Source of the DNA: Corynebacterium sp.
GTDB lineage: Bacteria; Actinomycetota; Actinomycetes; Mycobacteriales; Mycobacteriaceae
Length of the DNA: 64,000 nucleotides
Assembly (NCBI RefSeq): GCF_030530965.1
Contig: NZ_JAUMTY010000001.1
Location: 34,623-98,622, forward strand
Direction: 5' to 3'
Both the position numbers and the translations under genes were made by a program. Under the pieces are notes generated by a model, which worked only from the letters and a program-made list of their open reading frames with translations, was not told the DNA's origin and did not search any database. Shown here piece after piece: positions 1 through 7,360 of the stretch (position 1 is its first letter; each line of letters starts with the position of its first letter).

Positions 1-1744
1 ACCGCCGGATCACGCGTAATTGCTCAATGCTCGCCCCTCCGAGCGGGGAAGAATCCGGTTCAACATGCGTCGCATGGGCGAGGAGCAGATCCACTGCATT
101 CCCATGAGCGCCTCCTCTGGCAACGTGCCCCGCGCTCGCCAGCCGCCCGTAACGTACGACCGCAAGGTTCCACCCGCCTTCGCCATCAGGCGCTGTCAAC
201 CTCATCTCGGGAGTTGCGGCAAGGGCTCGGTAAGCCTGGGCGGTGGCCGTCGTCGAAAGTAAGGCTGCAACGGCATCCCGCGTGAGAGCTGCGCGTTGAA
301 AACGACCGTCCGATGCCAAGTCGGTGACCACATTAATTAATTGTTGGTAGTAGTCAGGTCTATCCCTTTGACTTCGGCTGTTCTCCTCCAGGTTCTGAAG
401 GGGGTATGAATGACCGCCGGTTGGGATGTCATCGGATAGGCCAGCCGGGCCGGAAGTGCTCCCTGTCTCGGGATCTAAGTCGGGATCTAAGGCTCCATCA
501 GGATTTAAAAAGGCGGCGATCCGTTCCTCTGCGGTCGATAACGACGGTGGCCAATGGATGGCCTGGTCGACAGGGAGTCCGGATGCTGTCGGAGCTCCAA
601 TACCGAGCAACCGTGCCGCAGTCGTGGCTTTTTGGCGCGTTCGAAAGGGGCCGAGGGCGTTAGGAGAGCGGGGATCGCGCGAGATAGTGGCGCGGGAAAC
701 ATCGTGTGCGCGCGGGCGCGCCCCGGAAATCCACCAATACTGCCGCGGTTCCTTAGAGCGTCGGTTAAACGGAGGGCGAAACTTAGCGATCAGCGTTGCT
801 TCCCGAACCTCAGCCTCAAATCCGTGCGCACATTCGATCGTGTCGATATTCCGAGTTTGGGGGAGAAGGTGCGGAATCAGGCGTCGTTTGTCATTGCCGT
901 TTATATATTGTCTGAGCCGACGGCGGAGGTTCACTGCCGTACCTATATATAACGGTTCACCAGAGTGTGAACGGAAAATATAGACGCCTGGGCTGGAGGG
1001 GACGTTCTCAATGAGGTGGCGGTAGCGGTTGGGAGACGGCGAAATCGACGTGGCGTCGGGGGTCGATGTTTGGGAGACTGACGCACTAGCGGCCCCTCGA
1101 GCTGGCCGCGTGGGAATATCCCCGACATGAATGATGTCGTGGGACCCGAGCTCCTCAAGAAGGCCGTGGAACACAGTCACTGTGGCGAGTGCGTCATCGA
1201 GCGCGCGGTGCGTGGGTGTCGTCGTGGCGTGAAAATGTCGCGCGAGAGACGAAAGCTTAAAAGACCCGACGGCAGAGCGGTCCAGAATTGTCCGCGCAAG
1301 GACCAATGTGCACAGGTGAGTTGGCTGTGGCCACGTGATGTGTGCGCGCATCGATGCAGCTTGGAGGAAACCAATATCGAAGCGAGCGTTATGGGCGACA
1401 AGAACCGTCCCGCGTGCAAACTCGAGGAAATCCTTTACTGCCTGGGCTTCTTCTGGTGCTCCATCAACATCATCGTCACTGATCCCGGTGATATTCGTGA
1501 TGACCGGGGGGATGAGCCGACCCGGATCGACGAAGGTAGAAAAGCGGGAGATTTCCTCGCCGCCATGAATTTTCACTGCTCCGATTTCGATAATGCGGTC
1601 CTCGTGCGCGGATAAACCCGTGGTTTCGAGGTCCACGATGACGAATGTTGTGTTGACGATCAGGGAGTCAGCAATGTCCTGGTTGAATGTTGGAGAAACG
1701 GGGAGATGCGCCTGCGCGTCAGATGAGGGGTGTTCTGAAGTCAC
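1..1744 (-). CDS. DEDDh exonuclease fused to GIY-YIG (UvrC-like) domain, 3' end outside window
   Basis: The reverse strand is open from a GTG at 1744 to the window edge (581 codons, no stop), so the C-terminus is missing. Residues 38-43 read DLETTG, the ExoI motif of DnaQ-type DEDDh 3'-5' exonucleases; further motifs are HNARFD near residue 110 and HRALDDA near 170. A GIY-YIG nuclease domain follows near residue 250 (GVYIF...LYIG), then a UvrC-like C-terminal part. This matches the actinobacterial DnaQ/UvrC-like fusion family (Rv2191 type), presumed to act in DNA repair. GGGGA lies 5 bases before the GTG. An in-frame GTG at 1789 is possible but lacks a ribosome site. Family assignment is firm; its exact substrate is not known to me. 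Confidence 0.9.
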   Translation of the reverse strand, partial: MTSEHPSSDAQAHLPVSPTFNQDIADSLIVNTTFVIVDLETTGLSAHEDRIIEIGAVKIHGGEEISRFSTFVDPGRLIPPVITNITGISDDDVDGAPEEAQAVKDFLEFARGTVLVAHNARFDIGFLQAASMRAHITWPQPTHLCTLVLARTILDRSAVGSFKLSSLARHFHATTTPTHRALDDALATVTVFHGLLEELGSHDIIHVGDIPTRPARGAASASVSQTSTPDATSISPSPNRYRHLIENVPSSPGVYIFRSHSGEPLYIGTAVNLRRRLRQYINGNDKRRLIPHLLPQTRNIDTIECAHGFEAEVREATLIAKFRPPFNRRSKEPRQYWWISGARPRAHDVSRATISRDPRSPNALGPFRTRQKATTAARLLGIGAPTASGLPVDQAIHWPPSLSTAEERIAAFLNPDGALDPDLDPETGSTSGPAGLSDDIPTGGHSYPLQNLEENSRSQRDRPDYYQQLINVVTDLASDGRFQRAALTRDAVAALLSTTATAQAYRALAATPEMRLTAPDGEGGWNLAVVRYGRLASAGHVARGGAHGNAVDLLLAHATHVEPDSSPLGGASIEQLRVIRR

Positions 1745-1942
1745 GGAGTCCCCATGATCTGGGACGAGTGATGTGCGGGCGCGGTTCACAGTGAGAGGGT
1801 ACAACGCTCATGGGACACAGAGGTATGTGACAAAGACAGGGAGAGTCATAGTTCGAGTAGCGACGAAATATATGTGCGATGTGCCCCATCGAAGGCTGAA
1901 ACGCGTGAGTTTTGTGGGGGAGATGAGGTTTTATGACAAAAC

Positions 1943-1958
1943 TGTGATAGATATCACA
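1943..1958. promoter_or_regulatory. GlxR (CRP-family) binding site
   Basis: TGTGA-TAGATA-TCACA is a perfect match to the TGTGA-N6-TCACA palindrome bound by GlxR, the cAMP-dependent CRP-type regulator of corynebacteria. It lies about 200 bases upstream of the exonuclease start and about 290 upstream of the NlpC/P60 start. Given the long leader of the latter, it probably acts on the hydrolase promoter; the target is inference. Confidence 0.75.
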
Positions 1959-2063
1959 TTTCAAGTTATTAGGGGCGAGATTTCAGGACGCGTAATAATC
2001 CTTGGTTGCTCTTATTTGACGACATTTTCCCAGTGCAACAGGTACTTCTAGGTAAAGCCGACC

Positions 2064-2213
2064 ATGGCGCTGTAGAAGGTGGCCCAAAAATAACGTTTCG
2101 GTTACAGAATGGCGGTTGGGGTGAATGAACCCCCTGCCTGGGTTTCGAGTTGGACATAGACCGTATCCATTTCGTAACCTTTTCGAGACATTACAGAGCG
2201 GCGGGTGCCGCCT
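2064..2213 (+). promoter_or_regulatory. candidate c-di-AMP (ydaO-class) riboswitch in the nlpC-type leader
   Basis: A long-range helix closes the element: 2067-2074 (GCGCTGTA) pairs with 2192-2199 (TACAGAGC), 7 of 8 pairs. Inside, CCCAA (2083-2087) can pair with TTGGG (2116-2120), directly followed by GTGAAT (2121-2126). The 3' part has ATCC-N6-TAACC (2165-2179). As I recall the ydaO family, it carries the same order of elements: CCCAA, TTGGGGTGAAT, then ATCC-N6-TAACC before the closing helix. A hairpin GCGGC-GGGT-GCCGC (2199-2212) overlaps the 3' strand of the closing helix and could be the switching partner. Elements of this class often precede wall hydrolase genes in Actinobacteria. The rest of the aptamer is divergent. 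Confidence 0.6.
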
Positions 2214-2249
2214 GAGATCTGACCGTCGACACGCATCGGAGAAACACGA

Positions 2250-2900
2250 ATGGCTAACCGTAGCCGCTTGAGCGCTTCCACCGGCCGCAAAATTGCTGCA
2301 GTTTCTGCTGTGGGTTTGAGCGCGACTACCGCAATCGCAGGCGCTGCCAACGCATCTGCTGCTGAGGTTCAGATTCCTAACACTCAGTACACGGTCACTG
2401 TTCCGGACCAGATTCAGCAGGCACAGGACGCGCTGAACAAGCAGATCCACGACTACATGTCGCAGGCTAACATCCCGAATGCCGACGCTACCGCCGCAAA
2501 CATTGGGGGCGCACCGGCTGAAGCTCCGGCCATCGATCCGATCGAGACCTTGCGTAGCGTTGGCCAGAAGATTGCCGACGCCGCTCAGTCCAAGCAGGGA
2601 TCCCCTTACGCATGGGGTGGGACTGGCCCCGCCGCGTTCGACTGCTCGGGTCTCGTGAAGTGGGCCTACGAGCAAGTTGGCATCGCCATCCCTCGGACCT
2701 CGAACTCTCAGCTGGCGGGCGGCGCCCCTGTTGCGCTCGACGCGCTACAGCCCGGTGACATCGTCGGCTTCTATGGCGGAAACCATGTCGGCGTCTACGT
2801 CGGTGGTGGCAACGTTGTCCACGCTCCTCAGGAAGGTCAGACCGTGTCTGTCGTTCCGCTGAGCTCCATGCAGGCCTACTCGGCTGCCCGCTACGCGTAG
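2250..2900 (+). CDS. secreted NlpC/P60 peptidoglycan hydrolase
   Basis: 216 residues. A signal peptide is visible (SRLSASTGRK, then a hydrophobic Ala-rich run ending near ANASA, residue ~37). A short linker follows, and the last ~110 residues form an NlpC/P60 domain with the Cys of FDCSGL, the His of NHVGVYV and a second His in VVHAPQ: the Cys-His-His triad of D,L-endopeptidases that cut peptidoglycan stem peptides. GGAGAA lies about 6 bases before the ATG. It precedes the larger RipC-like hydrolase, as in other corynebacteria. The leader carries a riboswitch-like element and a GlxR box. A Rho-independent terminator follows, so it is probably transcribed alone. Confidence 0.93.
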   Translation: MANRSRLSASTGRKIAAVSAVGLSATTAIAGAANASAAEVQIPNTQYTVTVPDQIQQAQDALNKQIHDYMSQANIPNADATAANIGGAPAEAPAIDPIETLRSVGQKIADAAQSKQGSPYAWGGTGPAAFDCSGLVKWAYEQVGIAIPRTSNSQLAGGAPVALDALQPGDIVGFYGGNHVGVYVGGGNVVHAPQEGQTVSVVPLSSMQAYSAARYA

Positions 2901-2947
2901 CACGAGCTTCTAGAGCACAGCCGGTTGCTCAAGCACGGCTGAGGATG

Positions 2948-2977
2948 AAAGCGCCCAGGTAAGATGGGCGCTTTTTG
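2948..2977 (+). terminator. Rho-independent terminator after the NlpC/P60 gene
   Basis: A ten-base stem (AAAGCGCCCA with TGGGCGCTTT), a 7-base loop, and a run of T residues continuing from the stem (2972-2976). It lies about 50 bases after the stop codon. Confidence 0.9.
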
Positions 2978-3141
2978 TTATGTGAAGAATCGGCAACACC
3001 TGCTTGGCTCGGTCTTGGGGGGGCGTCGTTAGGGCCGGTTAAGCCTGTTGGGTACTAACCGCATTGGTCACACGGTTAACTTTATTAACATTTTGACTGG
3101 TCAAGGTGATTTTTTGACGCGGAACTGGTAAAAGTATCACC

Positions 3142-4215
3142 GTGCGTCTCACTATGGTTTTGCCGTCGCGGTGTACTCGAATGGTGGTAGCTGCGGCCTC
3201 CCTCCCAGCCTTTCTTGCTATTTCGGTAGTCGGCCAGACTCCTGCCCATGCCGACCCTGCCCCCTCGGCAGCGACACCGGCGAATAAAGACGATCTTTTC
3301 GCGCAGATGTCTGAGGTTTCGCGCGAAGCCGAGCAGACATCGGAAAAAATCAAAGAGCTTGAAGAAAAGATCAAAGGCGCTGATCAAACACTGAAGGAAG
3401 CTCAGCACGACGTCGATAGCAAGTCGGACGCGGCCCGGACGGCGTCGGATAAAGCTAACGCCATTCGGTCCAAGGTGGATCAGATCGCGTTGTCTCGTTA
3501 CCGGCAAGTCAGCATTGACCCCACCACAGCCTATATTGGTGCGGCGAACCCGCAGGACGCTATCGACCGGGCATCGTATATCAGTGCTCTCGCCACGGGG
3601 CGGCAAAATACGCTCGATCAGTACCGACGTGAGTCAAGTGCGGCGAACAAAGAGCGAGATGTTGCCGCAAAAGCCAAAGATGCTGCTCAGAACGCTTCCG
3701 ATGAGTTGAATAAGCAGGAAAAAGAGTTGCTCGCCAAGCAAGACGAGCTCAAAGCTCAGACTGCTCGGATCAAGGCTGCGATCGATAACCTCTCCGCTGA
3801 AGAGCGTCGGCGGTGGGAAGATAAGAACAACCCGATTCGCATGGGTAAGGACCAAATCAAGGCCGCCCAGCAATCGGCTAACGCTGCTGTCAACGCGGCC
3901 CTATCGAAACTCGGCGCTCCGTACTCATGGGGCGCGGCCGGGCCGAATGAGTTCGATTGTTCAGGCCTGGTGTACTGGTCATACCGCCAAATGGGGAAGA
4001 CCATTCCTCGCACGTCCGGCGCTCAGATGGCTGGTGGAACGCCCGTGTCCATGAATGATCTTCAACCCGGTGACGTCATCGGATACTACCCAGGGGCCAC
4101 CCACGTCGGTCTCTATATCGGTAATGGCAAGGTCGTCCACGCTGCCGATTACGGCATCCCTGTGCAGGTTGTCGGAGTGAACTCGATGCCTGTGTACGGG
4201 GCTCGTCGCTACTAG
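3142..4215 (+). CDS. ripC: RipC-like NlpC/P60 endopeptidase with coiled-coil N-terminal region
   Basis: 357 residues. A signal peptide (RCTRMVVAAASLPAFLAISVV, cleaved near AHA) is followed by about 190 residues of charged heptad-like helix (KIKELEEKIKGAD, KEAQHDVDSKSD), a predicted coiled coil. The C-terminal NlpC/P60 domain carries FDCSGLVYW, THVGLYIG and VVHAADYG. Layout and position beside the exonuclease fusion and pimB match Rv2190c (RipC), whose coiled coil is thought to keep the hydrolase inactive until an FtsEX-type partner binds. That partner is not in this window. The GTG start has no ribosome site; TAAAAG lies 7 bases upstream of it, so the message may be leaderless. Confidence 0.9.
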   Translation: MRLTMVLPSRCTRMVVAAASLPAFLAISVVGQTPAHADPAPSAATPANKDDLFAQMSEVSREAEQTSEKIKELEEKIKGADQTLKEAQHDVDSKSDAARTASDKANAIRSKVDQIALSRYRQVSIDPTTAYIGAANPQDAIDRASYISALATGRQNTLDQYRRESSAANKERDVAAKAKDAAQNASDELNKQEKELLAKQDELKAQTARIKAAIDNLSAEERRRWEDKNNPIRMGKDQIKAAQQSANAAVNAALSKLGAPYSWGAAGPNEFDCSGLVYWSYRQMGKTIPRTSGAQMAGGTPVSMNDLQPGDVIGYYPGATHVGLYIGNGKVVHAADYGIPVQVVGVNSMPVYGARRY

Positions 4216-4230
4216 GGTGGCGATGTTTCA

Positions 4231-4236
4231 TAGAAT
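4231..4236 (+). promoter_or_regulatory. -10 hexamer of a leaderless pimB transcript
   Basis: TAGAAT is followed by 8 bases and then the ATG at 4245; no Shine-Dalgarno sequence is present. A -10 at this distance would start transcription at or next to the A of the ATG. Confidence 0.55.
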
Positions 4237-4244
4237 GTGAGCCC

Positions 4245-5393
4245 ATGGGTCACTCTCGTCGGGTCTTGCTCGTCACCAATGATTTCCCACCGACAGTGGG
4301 TGGGATTCAGACGTACCTTCACGAGTTTGTTCAGACACTCGACCCCGACCAACTGATCGTTTTTGCCTCCACTCAGGATGAGAGCGCAACTCAGGCCTTC
4401 GACCGCGACGCTCCGTTCGCCATCATTCGTTGGCCGCGTCGGGTTATGCTGCCCACCCCAATGACAGCTCGACGGATGCAAGAGATCATCCGCGCCTGGT
4501 CAATCGACACCGTGTGGTTCGGTGCGAGTGCCCCACTCGCCCTTATGGCCTCAGCTGCCCGTCGAGCGGGCGCCCGAAGGGTCGTGGCCTCGACGCATGG
4601 CCACGAAATCGGCTGGTCGATGATTCCGGGAGCACGGCAAGTTCTCCGGTTGATCGGTTCCCGCGTCGACATGCTGACCTACGTGTCCAAATATGCCCAG
4701 ATGCGAACACGTCGCGCGTTCGGTCCCCACCCAGCGTGGTCATCGCTCCAACCCGGGGTGGATATCACCCGTTTCTCGCCAAATAAGGAGGCGGGTGACT
4801 GTATTCGTCGGCAATACGGATTGGGTGACGCGCCCCTCGTTGTATGCATTTCGCGGATTGTGCCGCGAAAAGGGCAAGACATGCTTGTGGAAGCTCTCCC
4901 CGGCATCCGGAAGCGTATTCCGGCAGCGAAACTACTCATTGTTGGCCCGGGGAAGGGTAGAAAGTCGCTCATCGCGCGCGCATCGGCGTTAGGCGTCAGC
5001 GATTCTCTCATTACGACGGGCCCCGTTCCCTTCGATGCCTTACCGGATTTTTATCGGTGCGCTGATGTCTTCGCGATGCCGGTCCGCACACTCGGCGGTG
5101 GGTTGGACGTCGAGGGGTTGGGCATCGTCTTCCTTGAAGCCCAAGCATGCGGCGTGCCTGTGGTCGCAGGAGACGGTGGTGGAGCACCAGAGACCGTTCG
5201 TCCCTCAGAAACGGGGATCGTCGTCAATGGCCGACGCGTCGATGAGATTGTGGATGCCGTTGCAGGGCTGCTCGCGGAACCCAAGCGTGCTGCAGCGATG
5301 GGTCAGAAGGGCCGCGAATACATCCAAAAGGAGTGGTCGTGGTCCGTGAGGGGGCCGCAATTGGCCCAGGTTTTATTCGACGGGCTAGATTGA
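4245..5393 (+). CDS. pimB: GDP-mannose-dependent phosphatidylinositol-monomannoside mannosyltransferase PimB
   Basis: 382 residues, GT4 family with GT-B fold. The N-terminal domain holds the Gly-rich loop FPPTVGGIQTYLHEF; the C-terminal domain has SRIVPRKGQD and the E-x7-E signature EGLGIVFLE, which binds the sugar nucleotide. Orthologues (Rv2188c and its corynebacterial counterparts) add the second mannose to phosphatidylinositol monomannoside, the anchor of lipomannan and lipoarabinomannan, at the cytoplasmic face of the membrane. The position between the NlpC/P60 genes and the ROK kinase and plsC matches other corynebacteria. Specificity is inferred from family and synteny. Confidence 0.9.
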   Translation: MGHSRRVLLVTNDFPPTVGGIQTYLHEFVQTLDPDQLIVFASTQDESATQAFDRDAPFAIIRWPRRVMLPTPMTARRMQEIIRAWSIDTVWFGASAPLALMASAARRAGARRVVASTHGHEIGWSMIPGARQVLRLIGSRVDMLTYVSKYAQMRTRRAFGPHPAWSSLQPGVDITRFSPNKEAGDCIRRQYGLGDAPLVVCISRIVPRKGQDMLVEALPGIRKRIPAAKLLIVGPGKGRKSLIARASALGVSDSLITTGPVPFDALPDFYRCADVFAMPVRTLGGGLDVEGLGIVFLEAQACGVPVVAGDGGGAPETVRPSETGIVVNGRRVDEIVDAVAGLLAEPKRAAAMGQKGREYIQKEWSWSVRGPQLAQVLFDGLD

Positions 5394-5489
5394 ATAAGTT
5401 AGCCATTCGCCAGTTACGTCGTCGGAAGTAGGCCATTATCTACTGGCTGAGACGATTCTTTCTTCGGCGGTCCTCAACGAAAGGTATTG

Positions 5490-6470
5490 ATGTCCGATCA
5501 CGCTTCTGTCCGGCCGCTTACTGTCGGCTTTGATATTGGTGGTACGAACCTGCGTGGTGCGGTTGTTACCGACGAGGGGACAATCATCGATTCGGAGCAA
5601 ATCCCGACCCCGGCTTCATCGCATGCGCTGGAAGACGGTGTGGTGCAGATTGTCCGACACTTACAGCGCCGGCACCACATTGCTGCGGTAGGGATGGCAG
5701 TAGCCGGGTTCTTGACGCCGGACTGTCGAACAGTGCGGTACGCACCCCACCTTCCCTGGCGCGATGCGAAGGTGGTCGACCGTCTGGAGGAGCGGCTTCG
5801 TCTCCCCGTCCGCTTGGAGCACGACGCTAATTCTGCCGCGTGGGGCGAATATCGCTACGGCAGCGCCTATGACGAGAACAATTGGGTGCTATTTGCCATC
5901 GGAACCGGTATTGGTGGCACATTGATGGTGAATGGCGAAATCTATCGGGGAGCGTACGGCACCGCGCCCGAGTTTGGTCATATCTGCGTAGTGCCTGATG
6001 GCCGTCAATGCTCATGCGGTAAGCGGGGTTGCCTGGAGCGCTACTGTTCCGGGACAGCAATGGCGACGACCGCTCGCGAAATGATCGGTTCCCATACTGA
6101 CTTAGACTCTGATTTACTTCGCGACTACCGGACACGTCCCGACGAAATCACCGGCCGGCATGTCTCTCTCGCTGCCCGGGAAGGGGATCCCCTAGCGAAG
6201 CTCGTGGTCGATGACTTTGGTCTGTGGTTGGGCCGAGGTCTGGCCATGGTCCAGGACTTTTTCGACCCGTCCTTGATCGTCATCGGGGGTGGCGTTTCTA
6301 CGGACTCCGATCTTTTTATGCCCCGTGCTCTTAGGGCTTATGCCGATAACGTGGTGGGGGCAGGGCATCGGCCACTCGCGGAGATCAAAACGGCAACATT
6401 AGGGGCGGAAGCCGGTATGATTGGGGTCGCTGATTTGGCGCGAGATAGCTTCAAGGAAAGTCATGCATAA
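5490..6470 (+). CDS. glk: ROK-family glucokinase
   Basis: 326 residues from the ATG at 5490, which has GAAAGG five bases upstream; a TTG just before it is ignored. The N-terminal phosphate-binding loop is GFDIGGTNLRG, the sugar-binding segment EHDANSAAWGEY, and the ROK zinc motif CSCGKRGCLERY, followed by a glycine-rich IVIGGGVS. These are the marks of an actinobacterial ROK glucokinase, which phosphorylates glucose with ATP or polyphosphate in the cytoplasm. The stop codon overlaps the start of the acyltransferase gene, so the two are likely co-transcribed. N-acetylmannosamine kinase activity cannot be excluded from sequence alone. Confidence 0.85.
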   Translation: MSDHASVRPLTVGFDIGGTNLRGAVVTDEGTIIDSEQIPTPASSHALEDGVVQIVRHLQRRHHIAAVGMAVAGFLTPDCRTVRYAPHLPWRDAKVVDRLEERLRLPVRLEHDANSAAWGEYRYGSAYDENNWVLFAIGTGIGGTLMVNGEIYRGAYGTAPEFGHICVVPDGRQCSCGKRGCLERYCSGTAMATTAREMIGSHTDLDSDLLRDYRTRPDEITGRHVSLAAREGDPLAKLVVDDFGLWLGRGLAMVQDFFDPSLIVIGGGVSTDSDLFMPRALRAYADNVVGAGHRPLAEIKTATLGAEAGMIGVADLARDSFKESHA

Positions 6471-7188
6471 TCGCTGGTATTGGACATTTAAATACATTCT
6501 CTTCGGTCCTTTTCTTCGGGTATGGAACAGGCCGTTTACGAAGAACATCGACCGGATCCCCTCGGAGGGTCCAGCGATCTTGGCTAGCAATCACCTCTCG
6601 GTGATGGATTCGTTTTATCTTCCGCTGCTATGCCCGCGCCAGATCACGTTTCTTGCTAAGAGCGAGTATTTCACGACGCCGGGGCTCGTCGGCCGGATCC
6701 AGGCCTGGTTTTTCTCCTCGGTGGGGCAGTACCCGATCGACCGCTCTTCCGGTCAGGCGGCTCAGGACGCGTTGAACGCGGGGCTGAAGGTGGTTGGCCG
6801 TGGCGATCTGATGGGCATGTACCCGGAGGGAACCCGGTCGCCTGATGGTCGGCTATACCGCGGAAAGACAGGGATCGCCCGGTTGGCATTCGAGTCGGGC
6901 CAGAAGGTTTATCCCGTGGCAATGATCAACACGCGGAAAGCTAACCCGATTGGGTCCCTATTCCCGCGCCCAGTTCGCGTCGGAGTCTCTGTGGGAGAGC
7001 CGCTCGATCCGTTGGATTACATGCATATTGAGGACGAATACGAGCGCCTCAGGACATTTACCGACGACATTATGGAGTCCCTCCATGAGCTCGGTGGCCA
7101 GGAGTATGTCCACGACTTTTATGCAGCGGATGTGAAAGCTGCCTTGAATGAGGGGAAAGGCTACTTGCGGGGTAGCGAGCCCAAGTAA
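6463..7188 (+). CDS. 1-acyl-sn-glycerol-3-phosphate acyltransferase (PlsC family)
   Basis: 241 residues from the ATG at 6463, preceded by AAGGAAAG and overlapping the last 8 bases of the kinase gene. The catalytic HX4D motif is NHLSVMD near residue 45, and the substrate-binding block is MYPEGTRSPDG near residue 124. There is a hydrophobic N-terminal stretch. The family transfers an acyl group to lysophosphatidic acid or a related acceptor at the membrane. The link to PimB invites the guess that the acceptor is a phosphoinositide mannoside, but plain phosphatidic acid synthesis is equally possible. Confidence 0.85.
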   Translation: MHNRWYWTFKYILFGPFLRVWNRPFTKNIDRIPSEGPAILASNHLSVMDSFYLPLLCPRQITFLAKSEYFTTPGLVGRIQAWFFSSVGQYPIDRSSGQAAQDALNAGLKVVGRGDLMGMYPEGTRSPDGRLYRGKTGIARLAFESGQKVYPVAMINTRKANPIGSLFPRPVRVGVSVGEPLDPLDYMHIEDEYERLRTFTDDIMESLHELGGQEYVHDFYAADVKAALNEGKGYLRGSEPK

Positions 7189-7237
7189 GCCCCCCATGCT
7201 CGCGGATTAACCAGTTTGACGACGTTGGCCGTGCCGC

Positions 7238-7295
7238 GATGCGGTTGGCCCGCTGGCCTTGTCCAAACCGGGCCACGCCAACATTGGGCCGCATC
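7238..7295. repeat. nested inverted repeat between convergent genes
   Basis: GATGCGG (7238-7244) pairs with CCGCATC (7289-7295). Inside it TGGCCCG (7246-7252) pairs with CGGGCCA (7269-7275). No T-run follows on either strand. The element sits in the 172-base gap between plsC and the acyltransferase gene, where a bidirectional transcription stop would be expected; nothing else was seen in that gap. Confidence 0.6.
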
Positions 7296-7360
7296 GACGG
7301 CGGCTACCTCAACGGAGCCCCCTAGCCATCACGTCGTCGTCGATGGTCGATAGTGGCGTA

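Larger units (their letters stand above)
1745..2249. other. 505-base intergenic region with GlxR box and structured leader
   Basis: This gap separates the divergent exonuclease and NlpC/P60 genes. It holds a perfect GlxR-type palindrome (1943-1958), a TTGACG hexamer (2016-2021) that could be a -35 element, a CTTCTA/TAGAAG inverted repeat (2046-2051 with 2072-2077), and the riboswitch-like leader described separately. Short open frames here overlap these elements and have no ribosome sites. Confidence 0.7.

Noticed and set aside
426..983. 185-codon plus-strand open frame
   Set aside because: It lies antisense to the exonuclease/GIY-YIG gene, whose conserved motifs run through the same bases.
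1773..2051. 92-codon open frame in the intergenic region
   Set aside because: No ribosome site or protein-like composition; it spans the GlxR box and promoter region.
1983..2675. 230-codon minus-strand open frame
   Set aside because: Antisense to the NlpC/P60 gene and its structured leader; the sense frame has clear catalytic motifs.
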